DNA from: Uloborus plumipes
Taxonomy: Eukaryota; Arthropoda; Arachnida; Araneae; Uloboridae
Reading direction: 5' to 3'
Assembly (NCBI GenBank): GCA_038373865.1
Contig: JAXGGA010004431.1
Location: 24,539-88,538 of the forward strand
DNA: 64,000 bases
A program made the translations under genes and the position numbers. Shown here piece by piece: positions 24,132 through 37,111 of the stretch. How positions within the stretch are numbered: the stretch's first letter is position 1; each line of letters starts with the position of its first letter. The notes beneath the pieces are model-generated. The model saw only the letters and a program-made list of their open reading frames with translations. It searched no databases and had not been told where the DNA came from.

Positions 24132-25061
24132 TGTTCTGACATGCTTTGCTATATGTTCAAACATCATTTTTGATTGAAGGCACAAAATGGCATCATCTTC
24201 ATTTATTGCTTAATTTAGTACAAAAATATCTCGTGATTATTATTATTGCTGATGTATAGCATGCTTTTGTTGAACTGCTTTTCATTTTTCTAAAACACAG
24301 ACTAATCCTACTTTGGTTATTCAGATCTGTCCGTTTTTCAGTATTGCTGATTATAAATTCCGAGCTTTTAGTTTACTTATTTTCTCTATCCCTCTCTTTT
24401 TATTTTACTTTATATCAACTTTATTCAAAAAATAAATAAATAAATAAATAAAATAAAAATAAAAAATAAAAAAAGTACTTTAAATTTTCTGTACTACTCT
24501 TATGCTACAATGCGTTTTACTGCCCAAAATAGGAGTTCGATAATATTCTCAGTTCATTATACAGTAATCTTATTCTTAAAATGTGATTAAACTTTAAGCC
24601 AAGTGATAGAAGAAAAAATCAGATTAAATCACATTCTCACCTATTTACAATTTTTATCAGCAAAGATTTTATTTTTTATTTACACATTTTTACTGGAATC
24701 TTTTGCTTCGTCACATATTCTCGCATAACGCTGCATTTGAACATTTTAAGAACGTCCAAAGAAGTTATGGCAAGAGCAATATCATAACCAAATATTTTGA
24801 CCTCAGACTGTTTGAATTCACAATAAAGTATAATTCAGCCTTCTTTTTTCTTTTTTTTTTAACTGAAAAAGGATTTTGTCTTTATTTTTTATTGCCACTG
24901 TTATGAATTTTAAAAAGAGCTGAAATGATTTCGCTTGAAATATTTATTTCTTTAATACTAATTAATGTAAACAAAACATTTATGTGTTGTAAAATAAGAA
25001 CTGTATGTTTTGCCTATTTGTTCTTAGTTCCTGGCGAACAATGGTAGAAACCAGAACGTTT
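24132..25061. other. intergenic, microsatellite only
   Basis: Contains an AAAT/AAAAT simple repeat at about 24426-24475. Nothing else recognised. Confidence 0.5.
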
Positions 25062-25451
25062 CCCTAGCAGCATAATCTCATCGGCCGATGATCGACCATT
25101 CATTGAAACCCGATGAAATTCTCAACCGCCGATGATCGGATTCGATGAGTTCTCATCGGGAATTGCTCCAATATGTCTCATCGGCCAAACAGAAGTCGAG
25201 CAGCAAAATCCGATGAGTTTTGCTCGAAATGCGATGAGCTTTGGAGCACTTTATGAGCAGTGCAGTCCCGTGCCAATGAATTTAGAAGGAAAGTTGATCG
25301 GAAGGATATCGCTTTCCGATGAAAAGTAGCTCATCGAAAACCGTGCTCGGAATACTGATCGGAACGATGTCATCGTGCGTTACGGGGCCGTGAGTTTACG
25401 AGGAGTTCGATGATCGACCGAGCAAAATCCGATGAGTTGATGCTACTTGGG
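25062..25451 (+). mobile_element. TIR element packed with CATCGG/CCGATGA motifs
   Basis: The terminal inverted repeats are CCCTAGCAGCATAATCTC on the left and, inverted from the right end, CCCAAGTAGCATCAACTC, both continuing into CATCGG. The 390-bp body is GC-richer than its surroundings and carries about ten CGATGA or TCATCG words on both strands, so it can fold extensively. The target duplication is unclear. A 65-codon frame (25132-25329) is spelled by the motif and is not considered a gene. Confidence 0.65.
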
Positions 25452-27705
25452 TTATTTTTAGAAAATGTATTTATATTACTTTTGAGCTATCGCAATAAAA
25501 ATTAATTCTGCCTTTAGTGCAATAAGAACAAAAATATAATGAGCGTCGGTAAAACAGTATTATCAAGCAAAACTAGGACAGTATGGCTGTACTTATTTAA
25601 TTCGTTTAATTCTAAACAACTAATACAGTTTGCAAATAAAACTCCTAATAATTGCCTTAAACACTAATTTTTATCTCAAATGAACTTTAAATTCTGAATT
25701 TTTAAAATTTCGAAAAGCACACTCATTACACGTAATGGCTTCATCAAAAGATTAAGTACTGCACCTTATGGTATTCAATTGATCAGTATAGATAGCCGCA
25801 ATTCTTTAGAATAGTTTCATAGATAACTTAAAACAGAACACGCTCCATGTTTTTTTAATTTTTAAATGTAGAAACCTAACGGCGTGATGCATATATTGCA
25901 GGAAAATATTACACATTTGACCTTATGTAAATATCTCAAGCCTAAAATAATTCATAGTTCACCATGAACAAAGTTTAACTAGAACAAAAACTGCAGGACT
26001 AAGAAAATACCAGAACCTGGAAGAGATTCAAGGGACAATTAATTACTGAACCGTGCCTGAAGTGCCTGAGGTGATTTGGCCGCAATCCAGGAGAAGCGCT
26101 ACTAAAGTATTGGATATATTTGAGCAGCTGAGAACACAGTTATTACATCAAAGTGTTAATTTTCACATTAGGGAATATACTACAGGACAACAATGATGGG
26201 GAATTTTGTAGAACTAATATAGTGTAGTCAGTCTAACTATAAATTTCTAATTTTAGTTAAAATGATTGATGGTTACATGGATAGATGGCTGATGGATGGA
26301 TAGCTTATATGCGAGCATAATTTCAGAAAAATGATAAACCAAGTATGTTAAAAGCAGAGTTTCGTAGCATTTTGTGTGTTGCACTATTAAGTGCTTTCTG
26401 ATGTTTCGGTTTCTATGGATAGTTCGAATGATTGCATTGCATAGATTGTTTTCAAGAAAAGAAAAAGAAAGCCATGAAAATATCATATTTTTGAAATCTG
26501 ACAACTCTAGTAAATTTTAAAAAATCACTTACAAAGGTAATACATGAAAGTTTCACAAAAAGGTAATTTGTAATGTACATTGCATAAGTAGAGCAGAAAA
26601 TTAATTTCGAAAAAAAATTGGTACTAATGCATTTTACGAAAAACAATAGTAATAAAAGTATTTTCTTTCTAGCATTTGTACACTGAAATGCATCGAACTA
26701 AGAATAACAAGTTTTATGCTAGCAACATTTGAGATTTTTAATTGTTTTATTAATTAAATTATTTCTGGATGTAACGGAAAGTATTTATCATGCGGATCCT
26801 TAAATAGAATGTCTCAAGTACCCAAGCTCGGAAACATAATTTTAAATGTAGTTGACTTAAATTGTATATGAAGAGTACAGCATTTAATACTTTTTACTAA
26901 AACATTATCTTGAAATGCTTGTTAACTTTTTTTCATAGAAAAGATTGCATAAACGTTAATAATATAAAGTTAAAACATAAAAAAAAATTAAAATGAACAT
27001 GTTCCACGTTTAGAACGCCTGCGTAATAAATGCAAATTTGCACATTTGAAAAATGTATGCTTGAATTACGTTCCTTAATTATCGAGGCTAGAGTTAAATG
27101 AAACGGAAATTGTCTGTGAAGTGTGAAAGAAGTTGAATTAAAGCATCTACGTGGGTGCAGAAGAAGTTAATGTGCTTATGATCAAGCATTATGCAGAATT
27201 TAAGCACGTGAAGAAATTTTAGAACATTGAGAAATGCATTTTAAGACCATAATAATTTTTTAAATGTTGTTACATCCCAATGTGAAAAACAACGCAATCA
27301 CTGCATCTGTAACGCAGTTGCAAAATATGGAGCTCTGCATTGCAGTAGAATAAAACTAGTTTAAGATTTTTTTCTTCTTTTTAATATCAGTACGTTGAGA
27401 GTTTTTAATTTCTTATTGCATTTAAAAAGAATTCATTTTCTGAACCAGTTACCAAGTTCCTTCTCCTCACGGAAACTGTAACGTGTATGTATCGAGACTT
27501 TTGCCATTAAAACATGCTGTTATAAGCTATATTTCATTCTTGTACATCTCGAAAACGGTAAAGAGGCGAAAAATGAGACCCACACCATCTTATTCAGTTA
27601 CCTCATATATCGGTTAAATTTATATGATTAAAGAATTCATGTAGTCAAATAAATAAATTATGATATTTTTATGCAAGAGTTTGAAGGAAAATGTAGAAAT
27701 ATTAT
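25452..27705. other. intergenic, no gene seen
   Basis: AT-rich DNA. A short GGAT-type simple repeat lies near 26275-26310. No supportable coding frame, RNA gene or element ends. Confidence 0.5.
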
Positions 27706-27707
27706 TG

Positions 27708-28188
27708 CATTGCAAAAAATGAACTGTTGTTTTTACAGTATAATACTGAAAGCCACGACTCTAATTTAAAACTGTAACATGCACGGTAATAAACTGTAAA
27801 ACCAGAAACTTTAGTTTATTACTGTAAAGCAGCAATTTTACAGTTCATTACCACAATCTTAATTTATTACCACAAAATTAGCTGTTTTATACTGTAAAAA
27901 CAACAGTATAATACTGGCAGCAGATGTTCCAGTTTAAAACTGTAAAATGCACAGTAATAAACTGTAAAATTAGCAATTTTACAGTTTATTTCTGTAAAGC
28001 AACAATTTTAGTCTATTACTGTAAAATTAGCAGTTTTATAGTTTATTACTACAAAATTAGAAATTTTAGTCTATTACTGTAAAATTAGCAGTTTTATAGT
28101 TTATTACTACAAAATTAGAAATTTTTACAGTTTGTTGCTACAAAATTAACTGTATTATTCTGTAAAAACATCATCTATTTTTACAGTG
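27708..28188 (-). mobile_element. ACTGTAAAA-family MITE, copy F
   Basis: Reverse orientation: begins CATTGCAAAAAATGAACTG and ends TATTTTTACAGTG. An internal border CAGTATAATACTGGCAGC is followed by an unusually long run of AGCAATTTTA / TTTATTACTG units, including a duplicated stretch of about 60 bp near 28010-28125. Flanks are ATTATTG on the left and CATTATT on the right, not a simple TA pair. Confidence 0.85.
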
Positions 28189-31100
28189 CATTATTAGAGC
28201 AATATTTGATCCAGTGATAGTTAGTGTAAACAAAAATATTGCAGTAAAAGGGTTAGCAAAGAAAAGCAATTCAACAAATCTTTATTCGCCGTTGTTAAGG
28301 AAAACCCCGTAAAACAATTAAATATTTATCTCCAATTAACTAGAAGCAATCTACCGAACGTATTCAAAGTGTATGATGCCTATATAGCTTTAACTAGTTT
28401 TAGAAGTTTTACCACCAGATGTTAAATCCTGATATCCTTGAAACAATTCACGAAATTTTGTAATTTTCCCGCGCGAAGCTATGACAACGCTTCTAGTTCC
28501 AACAATGCTAAAAGCAAATGATTCTTCGCCAAGAAAGTTCTTAATGAATAATTCAGCTAGGAATATTCTAAATCTAATTTTGTCCCTCATTTTTCATCCA
28601 GCTCTAGCAGAACATAGTGGAGTCGGGGTTGGGGGGAGGGGGAATAATACCTCCCGAACATTTGACTACAATCAGAAATTATTATAAGATTTCAGTCTTC
28701 TGTTATAAAGCGATATATCTTAATGTTTAAAGCAGCGCCCTGGAATTTTCGGGAGATATTTTACTCTTTCTGTGACAAGTATTCTTGCTCTCAGTAATTT
28801 AAACTGAGGAATGGAAAGTATTAGCGCTTGCCATACCTCGTTATGCTCAAACATTTATTATTTGTTTTAAATATACATACTACATATTTCCCGTTGCCTA
28901 TGTTATTTATTAAGTTTGTAGACGATTTACTATCGTTCACTTATGATTTTTGTTTCAGGAAATTCTAAGTTGACTTGGAGCTCAAGGTATGTGTGTATGC
29001 TATTTGTGTATTGATTTATTTATTATTGCAATTTTCAAAGATATTTTGAGTTCTAAACAATGAAAAAAAAGGTCACTTTATCTTTCAACTTCCTCAAAAA
29101 GAACTAGTAGAATGTTACCTGAATTTTGAATATTATTCGTATTGACGTTGTTTATAGTAAATCTGAAGAATACACACACAACTTTCGTTGCAAATTTGAA
29201 AAAAATAACGTTTGATTTACTATGGGATATGGTCATTTTCAATTATTATATGCATTTTCAAAAAATTATCTATCTTCTTCTATACTGTTATAAAATATGT
29301 TCGCGTCTGTCTGTCCGTCTGCCTGAAGCTTGAATTCCTCAAAAACCGATGGGAGTAGATACTCTATCGAGCTACAATTCGATTCCACAGTTTCTACAGT
29401 ACTGATAAGTTTATGGTAGCTGCTTCTGGAACTGAAAGTTATTTGAGTTGCCACTTGCACTTAGTGGTCATGAAAACATATATAAAAAAAAGATTTGATG
29501 GTAGTGAAGCAAAATGCTGTGGATTAGTGGGAACTATGTAACGAACAATGTAACATCTACACTATTGTACGCAATCAAGCAAAAAAAAAAAAGGACCTTG
29601 GATTAAATATTAGGACAATTGAAGAATTGTAAAAATCTATTTAACAGATTTATTTATTTAATTTATTTATGTATTTATTTTGCAATCCTGGCAGACTTTT
29701 AAAAGTAGAAATTCAGACTAGAGACAGTAGATGATAATGACATTTAAAGCACGAATTTTAAGCCTCCATATAAATAAGTGTTACTTAAATTCCTGTCATT
29801 TTATTCTTCAGAAATTTTCAAATAAGTAACAACAGAAAAGAAACTGAAAACATTTTTCCATTGCGACTATGAGCCTACGAGTCAGGAACAGGAATTTACA
29901 CCTTTCTAGAGAATGTATGCAATCAAGCAAAAAAAAAAGGAATTTAATTTCAAATTACACCCACATACATATTACTCGTGCGTGTCAGTGATCTGAATGA
30001 AAAATGTCGTAAAAAATCAGAAATGTATTGCATCATTTATTTTTTAAATTATCAAACAATATAAATTTGAAATATAGCTTTTGTTTGAAACTGATAAAAA
30101 CAACCAGATACGTGTATTTAGTAAAAGACAAATTTAAACACGAAGATTTACTACCCTATTTTGAACTTTTCTGAATGTTACTATTTGAATAAATTATACA
30201 TATTTTCCTTTGTTATCAATAAATTTTATGCACTTTTGTGACACTTTTATTGCGCATTTGATGTTCAAATCATATCTTTTCGTGTACAATATTAGCCATA
30301 AGTAATTCTCGCTTTGCATACGACGATAAATAATTATAATAAAAAAATGCTAATGTAATGCGTTCGTGTATTACTCAAAAGAATCCAAATTTTCTTTAAG
30401 TAAGTTGAACTTTGAAGCTCTCTATAACGAGCCTATCATTCAAATATAGGCCTTTTAAATGCTTAAGACAGTAATTTTAGAGTTTTAAACTAAAAATTTA
30501 AGTGTCTGCATCAATACCCCCTCCCTCTTATTTAGGTGTTAGGTTATGTATTAAAACTATGTACCAAACGTAGAACCGTGATTATTCATAGATACAGTTT
30601 TTCTTTCCCAGTTTTAGGTTATGTATTAAAACTGTGGTGAACATTTTAATTGTGCATAGATTGTAATTAAAGAACTTAACCACATTATCTCAAATGATTA
30701 AAACATAAGTTCCATTACATATGTTGCGCCATTTAAACGGCTGGTACATTGAATGCATAAGGCACATTTCAACTGTTCTGTGGACGCCATATTAAAAAGA
30801 AGCGACCCTCCCCCCCTCCAATGCCAGATTTTTTTTCTTCCTTCTTTGCTGAACGTTCATTTATTCATTTATTTTTTTTCTTTTCTAGGTTTTTTTTTTT
30901 TTTTGGTTATTTATCTATTTTTGTTTTTTAAGAGAGCATAATTTATCAATCGGCTAGAGCTGAAAAAAAAAAAAGTAAAAATTAAAACAGCTTGAAAACG
31001 AACGCATTTTTTCCCGATTTTATTCCAACATCCAACAGTTCTTTTTTGATATAAAGACATTTTCTTTAATGGAAAGTCCCACCAATCTATTCCTTCTTCG

Positions 31101-31564
31101 ACAGGTAAGCATTACAAAGAAAACTAAAATTTACATCAAATATTACTAAATATGTACATATTATGCTTGCGCATTTTCCAAACTACAAAACTAATGCTTG
31201 CTAATTGTGACACAATGAAAATTGTAGTTTTAAAAAAGCTCTTTATTTTATCTTATCTTTACTTTAACAAGGGGTCATGACGCATAACATCCCCCTATGG
31301 ATTTCTCTTGTATTCGCTTAAGCTCTACGATACTTTCCATGTTCGCGGCCCATTGGATTACTTTTGTCTGCACCTATCTTGTAACTTTTTGGATCCTGTA
31401 ATACCGTTGAAAAGCAATGCAATTTTTTAATGGAAAAATGCTTAGAAGGCACGGAATAAACTTTTGAAGGCAAAAATATTCAATGATCTCATGCCTCTGA
31501 GCTTGGAACCGTAGAGCTGCCTAAATCCCGAATTGTGGAACTTGCAGTATTAGTAGAATTGTAG
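28189..31564. other. intergenic, simple sequence only
   Basis: Holds a G-rich run on the plus strand near 28622-28648 that could form a quadruplex, a CTGT/CCGT simple run near 29302-29322, AT-rich TTTA repeats near 29645-29685 and a T-run near 30887-30904. The word CAATCAAGC followed by an A-run occurs near 29572 and 29920. No gene recognised. Confidence 0.5.
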
Positions 31565-34344
31565 TATGGGTCATTCCATTTTAAATCAACAAATTTTCAA
31601 AAAAGTTGTTGCATCACCATTTTTGATTTCGATGAAAATTTGCATGTGTATTCCTTTTGCTTCCCAGGGCTCAAAATAGTGTTCATTTTATTTTTAAAAA
31701 ATTTACCCTTTGATATATAGGCCATTTTTGTTGTTGGCAACAGCGAAAATCGGGCGTTTTGATGCTTTGTCTTATGAACTATAACTTTTTTTCTATCAAA
31801 GATTTTGAGCTCAACTATAGCTCATTGGAAAGCTAAGAAAAAGATCTTTTTATATATGCTATCAATAAATTTCAGATTTGAAAACAATACTTATTTTTTC
31901 AAGGTCAAAGTTCACGACGAAAATGACATTTTTTCCTACTTTCGAACATTAAAAAACCCATGAAGGGTTCAAAGTAACAAGCCGATTTTTTCATCATATA
32001 TTCATAGTCATGGTTGCTTACTGTATAAAAAAAATTGGCTTGTTATTCCACCTCCTTTATAAGATATGCCCCCCCAAAGTTGTAAATTTTTTAAAAAATC
32101 CAATTTTCAACGCTAAAAAAATGCATGTGGGGGGCAAGATAAAAAAAAATTTATATGTGGTATTTTAAGTACTTTTTACCAGCTTTCTGATAAAACAAAA
32201 GTTGCTTTGTTATTCAAAGGCGTTTGGCAGATATAAGGGACTGAACTTTCAAAAAATTGCACAAAAACAACACGATTATTTTAATTTTTTTAAATCTTTT
32301 TTTTTATTTAAATGCAATTATATGCCGTATTCTTTGCCTTAAATGCTAAAAAAGACTAAGAAGAGCAATGAAGAAACATATTTAAAGTTTAATAAGATAA
32401 TTTAATATTTTTAACACCTGGGAATATAGAATACCACTAAACTTGTCTGATTTTTAAACATCTGATTGCTACCTACAACAGGACTGAGCATTTCTCAACT
32501 TGTCCAGGTTTGTTCATACCATGTGGTCATCCTTGTTCTGACTTGCTCTCACATGTGTATCTTAGTTGTCTTTCAAATTCTGAAAGAAGTAGGTTGTTGA
32601 GTTAGTGTTTGCTGTAAAATCAAGTGAAGCTGATGTGATTTGTTTTCATTTCAAGTTCATTCATATTCACAGAATGTTTTGTTAAAGGTAAAAGAAGCAA
32701 TTCTTTAGAATTCTTAAAAATAAATTTAAATTTGTCTTTCTGCATGTAAACTGTGAATAAGTTATGGATAACCCTAAATGCTCCATAGGAGTTTTTGAAA
32801 ATGATGATTGTAATATTTTAAGTTACAGTAGGCAGTCTACTGTAAATAGTATTTCTGAGTACAGTGATGATAATAAAACTTTATTGCACCTGAGAACTAG
32901 GTGTAAAACTATTGAAACTGTTTGTACCTACAGCAAGAAGTTCCATAAAGGTGGCAAAACTTAGCAAGAAATTTTTTTGCATGGTAGGTACAAACAGTTT
33001 CAATAGTTTTACACCCAGTACTCAGGTGCAGTAAAGTTTTATCATCATCACTGTACTCAGAAATACTATTTACAGTAGACTGCCTACTGTAACTTAAAAT
33101 ATTACAATCATCATTCTCAAAAACTCCTATGGAGCATTTAGGGTTATCCATAACTTATTCACAGTTTACATGTAGAAAGACAAATTTAAATTTATATTTA
33201 AGGATTCTAAAGAATTTCTTCTTTTACCTTTAACAAAACATTCTGTGAATATGAATGAACATGAAATGAAAAGAAATCACATCAGCTTCACAAGATTTTA
33301 CAGCAGAAACACTAGCTCAACAACCTACTTCTTTCAGAATTTGAAAGACAACTAAGATACACATGTGAGAGCAAGTCAGAACAAGGATGGCCACATGGTA
33401 TGAACAAACCTGGACAAGTTGAGAAATGCTCAGTCCTGTTGTAGGTAGCAATCAGATGTTTAAAAATCAGACAAGTTTAGTGGTATTCTATATTCCCAGG
33501 TGTTAAAAATATTAAAGTATCTTATTAAACTTTAAACATGTTTCTTCATTGCTCTTCTTAGTCTTTTTTTAGCATTTAAGGCAAAGAATAAGGTATATAA
33601 TTACATTTAAATAAAAAAAAAGATTTAAAAAAATGAAAATAATCGTGTTGTTTTTGCGCAATTTTTTGAAAGTTCAGTCCCTTATATCTGCCAAACGCCT
33701 TTGAATAACAAAGCAACTTTTGTTTTATTAGAAAGCTGGTAAAAAGTACTTAAAATACCACATGTAAAAAATTTTTTATCTTGCCCCCCACATGCATTTT
33801 TTTAGCGTTGAAAATTGGACTTTTTAAAAAATTTACAACTTTGGGGGAACATATCTCATAAAGGGGGTGAAATAACAAGGCAATTTTTTTTATACAGTAA
33901 GCAACCATGACTATGAATATATGATGCAAAAATCGGCTTGTTACTTTGAACCCTTCATGGGTTTTTTAATGTTCGAATGTAGTAAAAAATATCATTTTCG
34001 TCGTGAACTTTGACCTTGAAAAAATAAGTATTTTTTTTAAATCTGAAATTTATTGATAGCATATATAAAAAGATCTTTTTCTTAGCTTTCCAATGAGCTA
34101 TAGTTGAGCTCAAAATCTTTGATAGAAAAAAAGTTAGAGTTCATAAGGCAAAGCATCAAAACGCCCGATTTTCGCTGTTGCCAACAACAAAAAGGGCCTA
34201 TATATCAAAGGGTAAATTTTTTAAAAATAAAATGAACACTATTTTGAACTCTGGGAAGTAAAAGGAATACACATGCAAATTTTCATCAAAATCAAAAATG
34301 GTGATGCGCACCCCATTTGTTGATTTAAAATGGAATGACCCGTA
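31565..34344. mobile_element. giant foldback (palindromic) element 2
   Basis: Two inverted arms of about 1.37 kb (31565-32931 and 32984-34344) flank a 52-nt loop. Outer ends read TATGGGTCATTCCATTTT and, inverted, TACGGGTCATTCCATTTT. The arms differ at scattered bases, roughly 5-10% in the outer stretch I compared. Each arm ends near the loop in an open frame starting MDNPKCSIGVFENDDCN (plus 32764-32964; minus 33151-32909). The minus-strand frame continues through the loop into a Cys/His-containing sequence (KKFLAKFCHLYGTSCC), so the loop is the natural continuation of the right-arm sequence. This looks like the 5' part of some element's protein gene captured in a foldback. No transposase was recognised and the superfamily is unknown. 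Confidence 0.85.
32909..33151 (-). pseudogene. fragment of an unknown protein-coding sequence in foldback 2
   Basis: An 80-codon frame begins MDNPKCSIGVFENDDCN. It has a Ser/Asp-rich middle and a Cys/His-rich end (CKTIETVCTY, then KKFLAKFCHLYGTSCC). The last residues run into the opposite arm and are meaningless. The left arm holds a near-copy (plus 32764-32964) that breaks at the loop. The Cys/His spacing suggests the start of a zinc-binding region, but this is inference. Family not recognised. Confidence 0.4.
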
Positions 34345-35636
34345 TCCTTTAAAGATCATTTATAGCGAAAGTAAGAAACCACACAAGCCAGCAATTAAAA
34401 ATAATAATAATAATAATAAGCTTTCTTATCGTGGTTTAACAACTTAAATTAAAATCTGAACTTTACGAAATGGATAGTAGTTCGTATATGTTTTGATTTC
34501 AATTAGCATTACTACATGCAGTATAACTGCTCATTATCACTCCGTATTGGGTTATTACAAAGCCTATCCCGAATTCAATTTTTCATTTATCCCTGCCCTC
34601 CTCTTGCAAATTACAATACATATTAAGAAAGGAGAACCGCTTACATAATTGGTATTTTCTACTTTTAATCACTTTTGGATAAAAACATTGAATTCAAAAG
34701 GGACATCATTAAGCTAAAGGAACAGTTATATCAATATGCATTTACCCAACACATATTTTTGCTTCTCTTACCCGTTATTTTATTATCACGTCTTCCCAAA
34801 GGATACGTCGTCAAACCGCCCTCCCAACAATTACCATAAATGTTTCTTGCTTTTATAAAAGCAAAAATGTTTCTGGTGAAAGGTAAAACGTGCTAATCAA
34901 TGTGACTCTACTCTGAGGAAAGTTTTGGCAATTTTCCAACCAACCATTTAATATGTCCGCCGTGCTTGATTTTGTCCTTATTCTGCTATTATCGAAAATG
35001 TCATGCTTTAAAAATTAGCTATATTTAATAAAAAATGAAAATTTATTTTAACGATATTAAATTCATCTTTTGCTTTACTTAATGGAAACGCATTAGGATG
35101 GCATCAAGGTATGTACTTTTTTTTGTATTTTTCGGAAATAGTAATGCCACTCCTATCCTCTTCCAGCCAAAATTTTCTCAAAAATCATTCTTCAAAATTT
35201 TGAGGAGAAACAAGGTTTTAGTTTTCATTTTATGAAGTAAGGAAAATGTATCACTTGTTTGATTGTTTTACATTCTAAGCTCATTTTGGCAGTTCATTAC
35301 TTGTAAAAGAAATGGCAATTAAATGACAGTTAATTAACAAAAGGTATTGAAGACGAGTAGAACATCACTTTGTCTCTATCTCCTGTACAACTAGTGTCAA
35401 CTTCTATCTTGAATTTCGCGAATAGAATGCCTATGTTTAGCTATTTGCAAGTAGCCATTAGCTCGTTTGGATGTGAGTCTACGTTTTACATTTTTAAACT
35501 ATCTTGCTTCTGAATATAACCTAAACGACGACTCTTTTCTGATTTTAATCACTTTTGGATAAAAAAGTCGAATTTATTAGCATTTTCATTTGAGTGATGT
35601 CAAAATGTGTTTTAAATGAACTAATTTTTGCGTATA
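34345..35636. other. intergenic, no gene seen
   Basis: AT-rich DNA with a short AAT simple repeat at about 34400-34419. No supportable gene. Confidence 0.5.
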
Positions 35637-35638
35637 TA

Positions 35639-37109
35639 GGGGAGACTGGGGACGGTTGTGACGCGGGGCGGTTGTGACATTCGTCATATTAGCTAAACCA
35701 TAATTAATACCTGGTTGAAGCAAAGAGAGAGAGTATCAGCATGTTTGTCTGAATGTGTGTCAAAGCATTGCGGTAGCCATCGAGCGACATTAACGCTAGC
35801 AGAGGGGTTGGTTACTTTTTAACAGTCAAAAGTAAGTTTTTTTGTTCGATTTCTTTTAGTAATTCCTGTTGAATGGGTACAGATAGAGAAATGAAAGTTT
35901 TCTCCCCGTTAGTAGTGAACCTTAATAGTGAAATAGCAGTGATCACTTTTTATGTAGGCTATTTTGTATTGCCATGGCGATTGCTGTTTTCAAAAGTAGA
36001 GGGTTGGGGTCGGTTGTGACAAATTGCGTGGGGACGGTTGTGACACGAGTAAAACATGTTTTTATCACATTTGATGCCCATAATACGCTTGGAGAAGACA
36101 GAAATAGGGCAGTGTGACCTAATGAAATATAAAGAAGCTTATAAAGAAGTGAAACTTTTTTTTCTTTCTGACAGCTTTGGAAATGCAACGTTAATCGTAA
36201 GTCTTTGCTACGAAACATTCATTCGTAAACGCGATGGAGCCGGCCGGCGCTGTCACAATGAAAACAACGTGTGCATAGGTTATATTGCTCATAATAAAGT
36301 ACTTTTGAGCTTACATATACGCTGAAAGCAGATATGAGAGTAAAATGGCTACTGAGAAATGGTTCCGTTCATTTATGAATAGAAATGTTTCACGTCTGTT
36401 CGTGTAGCTCATGCAACTAGCCTTTCAAGAGTAAGGGCCATGCTCCACATCGACGTAAAGCAGAAAAAATAGGCAGAAGCGTAAAATGGATTCAATACTG
36501 TTCCTATGGAAAGTACCCGGATTTTCGGTTTCTGCCTTCAGTTTCGGTCGCGTTTTACGCTGATGTGGAGCATGGCCCTAACAAGCTTCAATAAAATAAA
36601 TAAATGTGGAATCTTTCCTTGATACTTGAGAATTGTTATGAACAGACACGGTTATGACCCACAGGATGTGCATAATGTTGCCAAAACAGACGTTACGAAA
36701 TTCCAAAAACCTGATATTTTTTTAAAACTTGGCATAGGGCTACTTCAACTGAACGAGACACATTGTTAAATGTTAAACTTTCCCAGATGAAGGTTATGTT
36801 GAATAACGTTTAATATTACTTGAAATTAAAAGTGATCTAGACTGTTTTGCTGTATTTTTGAACTTGTCACAACCGACCCCAAGCACTGTCACAACCGCCC
36901 CTGGGGTGGGGTCGGTTGTGACATTTTTTCCTTTTTTGTTTAATTTGGTCCTGTGAGTTAACTATTGTACTTAGGGAGAAAATTTTAGTGTTTATAAGCA
37001 GACAAATAAACACTTCAACATAAAAACAACTTTAAACTAGCTCACAGGCATTGCTAAGGGATCTATGGGGGAGCAAATAAAAATTGTCACAACTGTACCC
37101 AGTCTCCCC
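35639..37109 (+). mobile_element. TA-flanked TIR element with repeated GGTTGTGAC motifs
   Basis: Ends GGGGAGACTGGGGACGGTT and, inverted from the right, GGGGAGACTGGGTACAGTT, each next to TA (35637-35638, 37110-37111). The motif GGTTGTGAC, usually after GGGGNC or GGGGC, occurs twice at the left end, twice near 36007-36044 and once near 36911. It is inverted twice near 36867-36898 and as a variant at the right end. The element is 1471 bp and carries a nested MITE at 36435-36578. No transposase frame. TA duplication points to a Tc1/mariner-type mechanism, but the superfamily is not proven. Confidence 0.75.
36435..36578 (+). mobile_element. Tourist-like (PIF/Harbinger-type) MITE, nested
   Basis: TAA on both sides (36432-36434, 36579-36581) flanks GGGCCATGCTCCACATC on the left and its complement GATGTGGAGCATGGCCC on the right. 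Homology continues into CGTAAA / TTTACG. A 3-bp TWA target duplication and GGGCC start are typical of PIF/Harbinger MITEs. It is 144 bp and lies inside the GGTTGTGAC element. Confidence 0.8.
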
Positions 37110-37111
37110 TA

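Noticed and set aside
25132..25329. 65-codon frame in the CATCGG element
   Set aside because: Spelled out by the repeated motif; no independent evidence of coding.
11601..34344. Giant palindromes as assembly artefacts
   Set aside because: The arms differ at scattered sites and have matching outer termini with flanking short repeats, which an artefactual mirror copy would not show. Raw reads were not available.
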